Part shown: positions 34,284 through 41,547 of the stretch, one piece after another
How the letters are laid out: each line of letters begins with the position of its first letter
How positions within the stretch are numbered: the stretch's first letter is position 1
Source: Lacipirellulaceae bacterium
GTDB taxonomy: Bacteria; Planctomycetota; Planctomycetia; Pirellulales; Lacipirellulaceae
Assembly: GCA_040218535.1 (NCBI GenBank)
Contig: JAVJRG010000012.1
Coordinates: 1,550,001-1,614,000, forward strand
Length of the DNA stretch: 64,000 nucleotides
Direction: 5' to 3'
The notes under the pieces: generated by a model
Seen by the model: only the letters and a program-made list of their open reading frames with translations
Database searches by the model: none
Told to the model about the DNA's origin: nothing
Made by a program: the position numbers and the translations under genes

Positions 34284-35396
34284 TCAGAGAACTTTCTTCC
34301 CTTCCGCAATGTTGATCAGGTCAGCAAAGGCGTAAATCGCCGGTCGCCTCCCAGACCCCTGGCGGAGAACTCGAATGACGCCCTGATCGGTCAACGCCCT
34401 AAGTAAATTGTTCGCCGTGCCACGATTCTCGATGCCACTCAGTTTGGAGAAGTCGCCACTGTTCAGCACCGGACGATTGAAAAAGGCATCGAGTACAGCC
34501 GAGGCATACTGCGAATGAGTGGCTTCTACGACCTGGCTCTTCATCGAATCGTAGAGGTCGTGAATTTGCTTCGCTTTGTCGTTGTTGCGAACTGCCTGCA
34601 CTTCAATCGCTTTTAGGAAAAACTCGATCCAACCCTGCCAGTCCCCGTTATCGGTGATTACTTTCAGTCGATCGCGATACTCTTGGTCGGCTTCGGCCAA
34701 GTACTCGCTGAGGTAGAACATGGGCCGTTGCAAGACTTGTTTCTGGTAGAGCAGCAGTGGAATCAGCATTCGTCCCAAACGGCCGTTGCCGTCATTGAAG
34801 GGATGGATAATCTCAAACTGGCCATGGACGACCGCCAGTTGCACCAGCGGGTCAGTATCGTCAAGGGCGATGTATTGCTCAAAGTTCTCCAGCGCGTCGA
34901 GCATCTTCGCTGGCGAGGGGGGCACAAAGCGGGCCTGGTCGATGGTCTGGCCGGACTTGCCAATCCAGTTTTGCGTGGTGCGAAAGGCACCTGGCGTGCA
35001 ATCACCGCCCCGCACATTGTCCATGAGTAACTGGTGCAATTCGCGCATCAACGCCAGCGACAGCGGTCGATGCTCAAGCGCCCCTTCTCCGACGAGTAGT
35101 GCCTTTCGATAATTGAGCACCTCGTGAATGTCGTCCTGCTTCTCTGGATCGTACTGCTCGCCCGCCTCGTGTTGTAGCACTTCGGTAAGCGACGCCTGCG
35201 TGCCCTCAATCCGGGATGAGAGCACCGCTTCCTGGCTAGTCATTGGCGAGAGCAATACCGCCGGATTGATCATGCTGGTGAGCGTGCCATCGTATCGGGC
35301 TAGTGGCAACATTGCTCGGCTGCTGAACCGAGCTAGCCGCTCCCAGTTCAATCCGCTCAGGGGCAACAAATCAGGTAGGCAAGGTGACTTACTCAT
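34284..35396 (-). CDS. Fic-domain protein (class II, probable AMPylase) in the hsd operon
   Basis: 370 residues. The active motif HPFNDGNGRLGR is complete at 198-209, so catalysis is expected. An N-terminal inhibitory helix motif SSRIEGT lies at 60-66, the class II arrangement in which a Glu blocks ATP. A C-terminal winged helix follows (SGIENRGTANNLLRALTDQG). Fic proteins transfer AMP to hydroxyl groups of target proteins. The start overlaps the hsdS stop by 4 nt, so it is translationally coupled. Regulation of the restriction complex is an inference. Confidence 0.92.
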   Translation of the reverse strand: MSKSPCLPDLLPLSGLNWERLARFSSRAMLPLARYDGTLTSMINPAVLLSPMTSQEAVLSSRIEGTQASLTEVLQHEAGEQYDPEKQDDIHEVLNYRKALLVGEGALEHRPLSLALMRELHQLLMDNVRGGDCTPGAFRTTQNWIGKSGQTIDQARFVPPSPAKMLDALENFEQYIALDDTDPLVQLAVVHGQFEIIHPFNDGNGRLGRMLIPLLLYQKQVLQRPMFYLSEYLAEADQEYRDRLKVITDNGDWQGWIEFFLKAIEVQAVRNNDKAKQIHDLYDSMKSQVVEATHSQYASAVLDAFFNRPVLNSGDFSKLSGIENRGTANNLLRALTDQGVIRVLRQGSGRRPAIYAFADLINIAEGKKVL

Positions 35397-36517
35397 ACGG
35401 CAATCTCCCCGCTCATTAGCCGCGGCAGCAACAAGTCGCGGGCGACACTGAGGAATTCTGAATGCTTTGTAAGCTGATCGATCTGCTTTTGCACCGCGGC
35501 GACAGCTCTTTCGAATAGATCGAGTAGAGTGCTGTTTGGAACCACTACTTTACGACTATGCGCATAGTCGCGATTGAGGCCTGGAACTGCCACATCTGTA
35601 TTGATGAACTTCGTGTTCAACAAGGCGTAATAGAGGTAGTGACTACAATCTTCAGGCTCGATGAAGTACACGGTATCGATCGGATGAAAATCACTGCTAC
35701 TCCAAAACACACTCCCTACATTGCCTTTCCGACCAACGATAATTCCTGGTCCCTTGACTAGTGCCTTGGTGTGAGTGCCAACAATTCCGCTAGACCCAAA
35801 GACAGGAAACTCGCCGGGGATACGGCTTTCCTTTTTCAATGCCTTACCATAGTGAAACGGGGCAATATCCTTCAGCGGCTTCCGCTCCCACCCCTCCGGC
35901 ACACCGTCTTTGATCTTCACGTGCTCATGCCCGGGGAAGCGGAGGTGGACGAACCACTCCTTGTACAGCAGCCGCGCCGACTGCTCCAACAACGCAATCC
36001 GCCGCCGGTTGTTCTCGATGAGATTGTCGTAGGCGGAGAGGATGTCCGCGATGCGCGATTGAACAGCAATATTTGGGATCGGGAACTTTAGGGAGAGCAA
36101 CTTTGACTGGCTCAGGTTATCCTGCGCGGCACCCTGCGTGAACTGTTTGAAACGCTTCTGAAGTAATGCGTCAAAGAGGTACTTGATAAAACGGCCGTCT
36201 GCTTCTTTGTCATTGGGTTGAAAACCTATAACACTGTCCGGAAAGCACGCGTCAATACCTAGAATCGCTGTGTCGGCGATGTTCGCCGCAATCGTGATGC
36301 AAAGTGTGCCGGCTGGCCATAGCCGACTCTGTGCCAGTCCCGCCTCGCTGTAGGTTTGCGAATAGCGGGAGAGAGTTAGACCAGCATGCTTTATGTCGCC
36401 AGTTTGTACAAACGGGTAAGGGCCCCCGTACAGATGTGCAGCATCGCGGGGCCGATGACGTGAACGTCCCCTGCTGACGTATCCTAATTCGTCGAGACTC
36501 CTTGATGCCCAATTCAT
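35393..36517 (-). CDS. hsdS: Type I restriction specificity subunit HsdS
   Basis: 374 residues with two target-recognition domains. The first spans about 1-150 (LDELGYVSRGRSRHRP..., QDNLSQSKLLSLKFPIP), the second about 195-340 (GWERKPLKDIAPFHYGKAL..., GLNRDYAHSRKVVVP). Each is followed by a conserved helix (QSRIADILSAYDNLIENNRR and ERAVAAVQKQIDQLTKHSE) that sets the spacing of the bipartite site. It reads the DNA sequence for HsdM and HsdR. It overlaps both neighbours by 4 nt. Confidence 0.95.
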   Translation of the reverse strand: MNWASRSLDELGYVSRGRSRHRPRDAAHLYGGPYPFVQTGDIKHAGLTLSRYSQTYSEAGLAQSRLWPAGTLCITIAANIADTAILGIDACFPDSVIGFQPNDKEADGRFIKYLFDALLQKRFKQFTQGAAQDNLSQSKLLSLKFPIPNIAVQSRIADILSAYDNLIENNRRRIALLEQSARLLYKEWFVHLRFPGHEHVKIKDGVPEGWERKPLKDIAPFHYGKALKKESRIPGEFPVFGSSGIVGTHTKALVKGPGIIVGRKGNVGSVFWSSSDFHPIDTVYFIEPEDCSHYLYYALLNTKFINTDVAVPGLNRDYAHSRKVVVPNSTLLDLFERAVAAVQKQIDQLTKHSEFLSVARDLLLPRLMSGEIAV

Positions 36518-36981
36518 AGCTGCGAAACCTCAACACAGCCACCATTGGCGTACCAGGTGTAACTAACACCTTCTGCTCTGAGATTCAAATACACTCCAAG
36601 CTTGAATCGGAAATCTCCTTGATCGGTAGTGGCCCCCTTTAGTTTTCTGTCGTCGTCATCATTAGCCAACACTGGCTGATTCTTCTTCAGTTCAACAATT
36701 AGGAGATTGTGATCGTTGCTTTGCCTTCTATGAACGATAATGTCAGGACGCTTCCCTTCCTCTTCGGGGACTAAGCGTTTCACCTCATTCATGTTTTTAT
36801 TGTATTCAATGTCTACGTGGTAACTGTGCTTGCAGCGGTGACCCATCCCTTCAGCGATGTAGCTAGCTAAGTGATGAGAAATAGCGACTTCGTGCACGCC
36901 TCTTTCAATCAGAGAGTCATCGTTCTTATACAATTGATCCACGGCATCGCGTACCAATCCCATTAGCTCTTGCTGATTCAT
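36514..36981 (-). CDS. PD-(D/E)XK-like protein inserted between hsdM and hsdS
   Basis: 155 residues. The candidate nuclease core is RPDIIVHRR with D80, followed by LLIVELKK with E97 and K99, the D-x(16)-ExK spacing of the PD-(D/E)XK fold. The N-terminal helix carries VHEVAISHHLASYIAEG. This resembles small restriction-associated or Holliday-resolvase-like proteins. It overlaps hsdM and hsdS by 4 nt on each side, so it is translated as part of the restriction operon. Whether it cuts DNA is unproven; I do not know a named family for it. Confidence 0.7.
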   Translation of the reverse strand: MNQQELMGLVRDAVDQLYKNDDSLIERGVHEVAISHHLASYIAEGMGHRCKHSYHVDIEYNKNMNEVKRLVPEEEGKRPDIIVHRRQSNDHNLLIVELKKNQPVLANDDDDRKLKGATTDQGDFRFKLGVYLNLRAEGVSYTWYANGGCVEVSQL

Positions 36982-39092
36982 ACCCCCAACTCCTCGAAGT
37001 TCTTTTTGATCCTCGCCGCCAATTCGACGGCTTCGGAGTTCAGATCGTTCAGCTCAACGTGAATCTCCCGTAGGGCGTCTTCAAAATCAAAGTCCTCGTC
37101 CACTTCCTCGGGGGCGACGCCCACGTAGCGTCCGGGGGTGAGGCTCCAGTCGTTGGCTTCGAGTTCCGACTTGTCGACTAACTTCACGAGACCTTCCACA
37201 TCGCAGAGCTTGGCGTCGGGGAAGCGTTCGACCAGCCAGTGGGCCTGTCGCCAGAAGTAGCGGACTTGCTTGAGCGACTCGACGGCAAGCTGCCGAGTGG
37301 CGTCCGCCTGTTTGCGGGCCGTGTTGATTTCGCTTCGCGGCCAAAGGTCGTTTGCCTTGGCGTCGCAATCGCCTTCGCAAGTTTCGATCAGCCGAGCAGA
37401 AAGCTTGTACAGCAAGTCCGCCTGCTTCACCAGCCCGCGGCTCGACTCGGCGAGCGGCTCCGACTTTTCGGTGAGCTTCTTGAGCGCCGCCGCACTGTCG
37501 GGGGCCTGCTCCCACTGCTTCGCTAGTTTCTCAAGATCATCGTGGAACGCGGTTGAGTCGCTTGCGAATAGCTTTTGCTCTTTCTCCAGTTCTTTGAGCG
37601 TCTCCGCATGGGGGCCTTCCTTGGAGAGCGTCTCCAAGAACGGCTGCATCAGACTGTGAAGCTCAGCAAGGGCACGCTCGAAATCGGGCAACGGGTGTAG
37701 TGGGTCCTCGTCGTCCGGCTCCCATTGGAAGCAGCCAAAGCCCTCCTCGATCATCCGACCCAGGTATCCCGACCACAACTCCAGGAAACGCGATTGCTCA
37801 TCGCGGTACAGCCACACAATCGCCAGCAAGTTCTGCTCTTGCTCAGGGCTGAAGTCGTAAATCTTCCGCGTGACTTTGCGATACACATTGCGGGCGTCAA
37901 TCATCAGCACCTTGTCTTGGTGCTTGGCGGGCTTGTCGCGGTTGAGGAACCACAGCTCGCAGGGGACACTCCGCGTGTAGAAGAAGTTGCTGCGGATGGC
38001 GATCATCAGATCGACATCGCCCGTTTCCACGAGCTTCTGCCGCACCTTCGCCTCATCCCGCCCGGCACTACTCGCCTGGGAAGACATGACAAACCCGGCC
38101 CGCCCCCGCTCGCTCAGGTAGGAATAAAAGTAGCTGATCCAGACGTAGTTGCCGTTAGAGACTCGCTTCTCTTTGTTCACGCCGGGTAGGCCAAAGGGCA
38201 GCCGCGGGTCGGCCTTGATCTTCTCCGCATCGATCTCGTCGACATTGAACGGCGGGTTGGCCATCACATAGTCCGCCTTGCCCACCAGCTCGTGCGGCGC
38301 TTCGTAGTAGGTGATCGCCTTCTGAATGTCACCTTCCAGGCCGTGGACCGCCAGGTTCATCTTGGCGAGCCGGATGGTCGTACCGTTTTTTTCCAGCCCG
38401 CGAAAGGTGAGCCGCTCGGTCGGGTTTTCGCCTTGCTCTTCGACGATGCGAGCACTTTGCACAAACATCCCGCCACTGCCACAGGCCGGATCGAGCACGG
38501 TCCCACCGGTCGGTTCGAGAACGTGGGCAATCAGGGAGACGATCGAAATAGGCGTGAAGAACTCACCCCCATCATGTGCCTTCTGGTCAGCGAACTGTGT
38601 GAGGAAATACTCGTAGATGCGACCGAAAACATCACCGGAGACTTTCTTCAGCTCATCAGGATTGAGCGTCCGCAAGAGTCGCCCGAGGACCTCGTTGTCC
38701 AGTTCTTGGTAGTCCTGCTTCGGGAGGCTGCCGCGCAGGCTGGTGTAGTCCTGTTCGATCGAGTCCATCGCCTCGATAATGGCCCGGGCCCGATCTGCGT
38801 CGTCGGGCAACCCCACCAAGTAATCGAATTGAGCTTTCGGGCTCAAAAAGATCGCACTCTTTTGGGAAAAGTCGCCCTTTTCGAGTTCCCGCTTTTTCCC
38901 TCCGCGCGAAGGCAAGTTGGCCTCGATCTCGTCTTTGACTTTCAAGAAACGGCTGTAGGCATGCCGGAGAAAGACGAGCCCCATCACGGGGAAGAAGTAT
39001 TCGTTGCTAGCGTAGTTGGAGTTGGAGCGGAGCTGATCAGCAGCGGACCAAAGGCGTTTCTCGATCGCTTCAATGTGTTCAAGTTGGGGCAT
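36978..39092 (-). CDS. hsdM: Type I restriction-modification methyltransferase subunit HsdM
   Basis: 704 residues, longer than the typical 500. An HsdM N-terminal helical domain (SNEYFFPVMGLVFLRHAYSRF) is followed by the SAM site DPACGSGGMF (201-210) and the catalytic NPPF (279-282), the N6-adenine pattern. The extra roughly 200 C-terminal residues are a charged helical region with a long coiled coil (about 470-640). It starts the operon hsdM, PD-(D/E)XK, hsdS, fic. The extension may be an enlarged HsdS-contact region. Confidence 0.95.
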   Translation of the reverse strand: MPQLEHIEAIEKRLWSAADQLRSNSNYASNEYFFPVMGLVFLRHAYSRFLKVKDEIEANLPSRGGKKRELEKGDFSQKSAIFLSPKAQFDYLVGLPDDADRARAIIEAMDSIEQDYTSLRGSLPKQDYQELDNEVLGRLLRTLNPDELKKVSGDVFGRIYEYFLTQFADQKAHDGGEFFTPISIVSLIAHVLEPTGGTVLDPACGSGGMFVQSARIVEEQGENPTERLTFRGLEKNGTTIRLAKMNLAVHGLEGDIQKAITYYEAPHELVGKADYVMANPPFNVDEIDAEKIKADPRLPFGLPGVNKEKRVSNGNYVWISYFYSYLSERGRAGFVMSSQASSAGRDEAKVRQKLVETGDVDLMIAIRSNFFYTRSVPCELWFLNRDKPAKHQDKVLMIDARNVYRKVTRKIYDFSPEQEQNLLAIVWLYRDEQSRFLELWSGYLGRMIEEGFGCFQWEPDDEDPLHPLPDFERALAELHSLMQPFLETLSKEGPHAETLKELEKEQKLFASDSTAFHDDLEKLAKQWEQAPDSAAALKKLTEKSEPLAESSRGLVKQADLLYKLSARLIETCEGDCDAKANDLWPRSEINTARKQADATRQLAVESLKQVRYFWRQAHWLVERFPDAKLCDVEGLVKLVDKSELEANDWSLTPGRYVGVAPEEVDEDFDFEDALREIHVELNDLNSEAVELAARIKKNFEELGV

Positions 39093-40125
39093 AGCTGCTC
39101 GTCAGAAGAGTCGTGCGTTTCGATTCCGTAAGCTGCCGCTACTTGCATGACTGTGCGGCCAGATGCCCCAGTGTACCGAACGGCACCAAGTCGAGAAAGC
39201 AATCCTCAGGCGATCTTAGTGCAATCACCCCAGGGTCCCTGACATCGGTGTTCGCTAGAATACGACAAACCGATTCAGTCTTCCACGTTTGCCTTTCACC
39301 CTCTCGAATGCTCGCGACGGTTCTCTTTTCGAGCTGAGGGAACCTGAACTTTTCAGTTACACGTGCTGAAATTTCTCTTTCGACACGTCTCAGCTTCGTG
39401 CGACGGGAAAAACGGCTACAAAATTTTTTCACCGCGTGCATGTCGGGGGCTATCTAGAGCATGATTTTGGGCCGCATTGTCGCGCAATCCGCTGCCGTTT
39501 ATGTGTCCTTTTGAATCGGAAATCCGACTAAACAATTCACTCTGTAAAGTACACAAAAGCGTCCCGCTCTTGAGATACTTGGGGGCTATTAGGTATGAAA
39601 AGACCCCGAAAAGCGGTCACAACCAGGTCTTGATGATGCCCATTTGTAAATCGAAATGTGCACATAAACGTACTTGAATGCGATGCGGCTGAAATCGACG
39701 TTTCAAACAGTTTTGGTCCCAATCTGCATCGTCAAGAACTAGGGGGCAAAAAATTGGGAGCTGCGATTGAGAAGTCGCTTCGCGCAATTATGAGCCGGGA
39801 GATAGCTGCCTATCTTACCAAAGAAATTCGGCTCCGTATGCCAAGCCGAGATAGCTAGGGACCCACAGTGAGCACCGGGTGGGGCGGTAAACTTTCTGGA
39901 AAGCGTGGGGCCCCTCGGAAGATAATTTTGACGACTCGCCCTCATGCCTTGGTTAAGACAGGCATTGCGTTGAGGTCCCACACGATAATATGGTACTGAA
40001 CGGCAGTCCGTCGGTCCCGCTGCAATCGGCCTGATACGGACAAACATCCCTCGTAAGGCACACCTGGAGAGTTGCGCTGGTTTAAGACAAGCCGGATAGC
40101 ACCACCGAAACAGGCCTACCGGCGT
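39093..40125. other. Gene-poor stretch upstream of hsdM
   Basis: About 1.0 kb without a convincing gene. Short open frames exist (for example 39658-39858 on the plus strand, 66 codons) but lack a ribosome site and recognisable sequence. The stretch probably holds the hsdM promoter and decayed DNA. Base composition is visibly more AT-rich than the core genes around the island. Confidence 0.5.
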
Positions 40126-40962
40126 CTACGACGTCTCGCAGAGTGCCTCGCCAATGAGTGGTCCCATCGATTTGCAGTACTGATCGAGAAACCGCTTACC
40201 AGCATTGCGAGCGCCGCATGGATAGGCAGGTGCTGGCTTTCTATGCCTGCGAAGCTGTTCGCGGAGGCCGTCCACGCATGCAGTTTCTTGACGAATTTCT
40301 TCGTCGCCTTTAATAGCGGCATTGCTAGGAAAAAATAGCTGAGTATCGCTCCCTACACACTCTTCTAATACACGAACAATTCGAGGTTCGTCCAAATCGG
40401 GCTTGTAGCTATCTCCCCAGCCGAATACTACAAATCGAAGGCGCTCTTTGCCGCGGGGGAGGTGGGGGACATCGTCAGTGTCCTTTTTCGATTTAACGAG
40501 TTCTCTCCACATTCCTAAGGCACAGCCTGCGTTCAGAGCGTCCCTAATGTACGCAAGGTTCAGAATCTGGATATAGGCATGCTTCTTTAGTTCATTTTCT
40601 ACCGCTTTGCTTTTAGCATGCACTACCCCCAAGGCGTGGTCGAGCACCTTTTCCAAGTGTGGGAGTAGCCTCTCATCGTTGTATGTAAGAGCACCCCAGG
40701 GCGCACTCTTACTTCTCTCCTCTATTGGCTTAGCGGTACCTGGATTGATCAAGAAGAAGGCTCCGACACAGTGACCAAACTCTTCGTCGATGTTTACGCT
40801 TTGTTGGTCAAAATACATTCTCGTATCCGAGCGTCGCTCGAAGCTAATGCTCATTTTTTCGGTTTGAAAGGCACCAAAGACACGAGCCATCTGCAAACTC
40901 TCCAATGAACCATCGGTGTGTAGCGCGCCTGCATTGGCAGTCTGCGGGGCGAAGACGAGCAT
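40126..40962 (-). CDS. Orphan protein near the right end of the island, 278 aa
   Basis: I do not recognise the family. The protein is soluble with no signal peptide or membrane segment. It has an N-terminal beta region (SISFERRSDTRMYFDQQSVNID), a helical middle (AVENELKKHAYIQILNLAYIRDALNAG) and a strand LRFVVFGWGDSYKPDLDEP. The C-terminal 60 residues are basic. It is the rightmost full-length gene of the island, first in transcription order, and separated from hsdM by 1 kb. A defence role is possible by position only. Confidence 0.6.
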   Translation of the reverse strand: MLVFAPQTANAGALHTDGSLESLQMARVFGAFQTEKMSISFERRSDTRMYFDQQSVNIDEEFGHCVGAFFLINPGTAKPIEERSKSAPWGALTYNDERLLPHLEKVLDHALGVVHAKSKAVENELKKHAYIQILNLAYIRDALNAGCALGMWRELVKSKKDTDDVPHLPRGKERLRFVVFGWGDSYKPDLDEPRIVRVLEECVGSDTQLFFPSNAAIKGDEEIRQETACVDGLREQLRRHRKPAPAYPCGARNAGKRFLDQYCKSMGPLIGEALCETS

Positions 40963-41090
40963 GTATTGTAGCAGTGCAATAAGCAGTTTCCTCAGTTCTG
41001 CTTACGAGTTCTAGCGGCCCGCAGATCTAGGCGTCACGACAGGGAGCACTTTCAAGCGATTTGAGAATAATGAGAACGCTTCCCGCCTTT

Positions 41091-41279
41091 TCACGTCGAT
41101 CGCACCATCGCCATGATCCCGGCTTTGACAGCATTAGGCAGGTCCGACCACTTCTCGATGACACTCTGCAACTCGGGGTCTATGGGGGCAATTTCTCGTA
41201 CAACTGCTGCGCCATGTGCTGCGCTTGCCTCAAAATCTTCGTCTTTCCCCTGGTTTAAGCCACTATTCAGCGGAATCAT
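41091..41279 (-). pseudogene. Detached C-terminal tail of the integrase reading frame
   Basis: The frame from the repeat (41268-41279, encoding MIPL) runs open to a stop at 41091-41093. It is in the same frame as the integrase in the left repeat copy: both ATG codons are 19,004 bp apart. In the excised circle the integrase would lose its final Leu and stop and gain 58 residues ending SVIEKWSDLPNAVKAG plus IMAMVRST. The WxxLPxxxKAxIxAMV ending is, from memory, typical of full-length planctomycete integrases. In the integrated state it has no obvious start of its own. Confidence 0.7.
41202..41224. repeat. 23-bp exact repeat, right copy
   Basis: Identical to 22451-22473 and in the same orientation, 44 bp from the attR core. 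Here it lies in a different reading frame from the left copy (AAHGAAV rather than AQHMAQQ), so conservation of the DNA, not of the peptide, is suggested. Confidence 0.5.
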
Positions 41280-41334
41280 AATCCGCGTGTCGGGGGTTCG
41301 AGTCCCTCCACCGCTACTTGCGTCTGTGGACGCA
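41268..41334. repeat. attR: second copy of the 67-bp tRNA-derived repeat
   Basis: Matches 22264-22330 at 66 of 67 bases. Only the 3' part of the tRNA is present, so no functional tRNA is encoded here. Confidence 0.95.
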
Positions 41335-41341
41335 ATTTCTT
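41318..41341 (+). terminator. Probable original tRNA terminator, now behind attR
   Basis: TTGCGTC (41318-41324) and GACGCAA (41329-41335) form a perfect 7-bp stem with TGTG loop, followed by TTTCTT. The left repeat copy has the same hairpin with one G-U pair and no T run. This suggests that the right copy is the chromosomal one and the left copy came with the element. Confidence 0.65.
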
Positions 41342-41547
41342 GGCGTTGTCTCTCACGCTCCGGCAGTGATTTGTGCGCTTCAACGCTGTTCTCTGCTGCC
41401 TGGGCTTCTTTCTAGCAGCGCAGTTTCCCATTGGAAGTGATGGATTGAATCGATTGTATGGATTGCGTGAACTGCAAGTAGATTGCAAGGTCGTGGAGGC
41501 AAGCTACCTTTTCAGAGCTAGCCCGCAAGCAACCTGAAGATGCCCCC

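Larger units (their letters stand above)
22264..41334. mobile_element. 19.0-kb integrative genomic island in a tRNA gene
   Basis: Bounded by 67-bp direct repeats 19,004 bp apart, with a tyrosine recombinase at the tRNA-proximal end. Every gene I accept inside is on the minus strand. Modules are integrase plus small regulators, a replication cassette, an AlpA-like regulator, a type I restriction locus with extra genes, and two orphans. No relaxase, conjugation or capsid genes are visible, so it is neither a complete conjugative element nor a phage. It may replicate after excision or be mobilised by a helper. Confidence 0.92.

Noticed and set aside
39658-39858. 66-codon open frame in the gap right of hsdM
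   Set aside because: No clear ribosome site or homology. Length is within chance for this composition.
22331-41267. Island as a prophage or conjugative element
   Set aside because: No capsid, portal, terminase, tail, relaxase or type IV secretion genes are present, despite phage-like replication genes.
41276-41488. Minus-strand frame ending VEGLEPPTRGL at attR
   Set aside because: This peptide is the well-known by-product of reading tRNA antisense. Only the frame shared with the integrase is considered meaningful.
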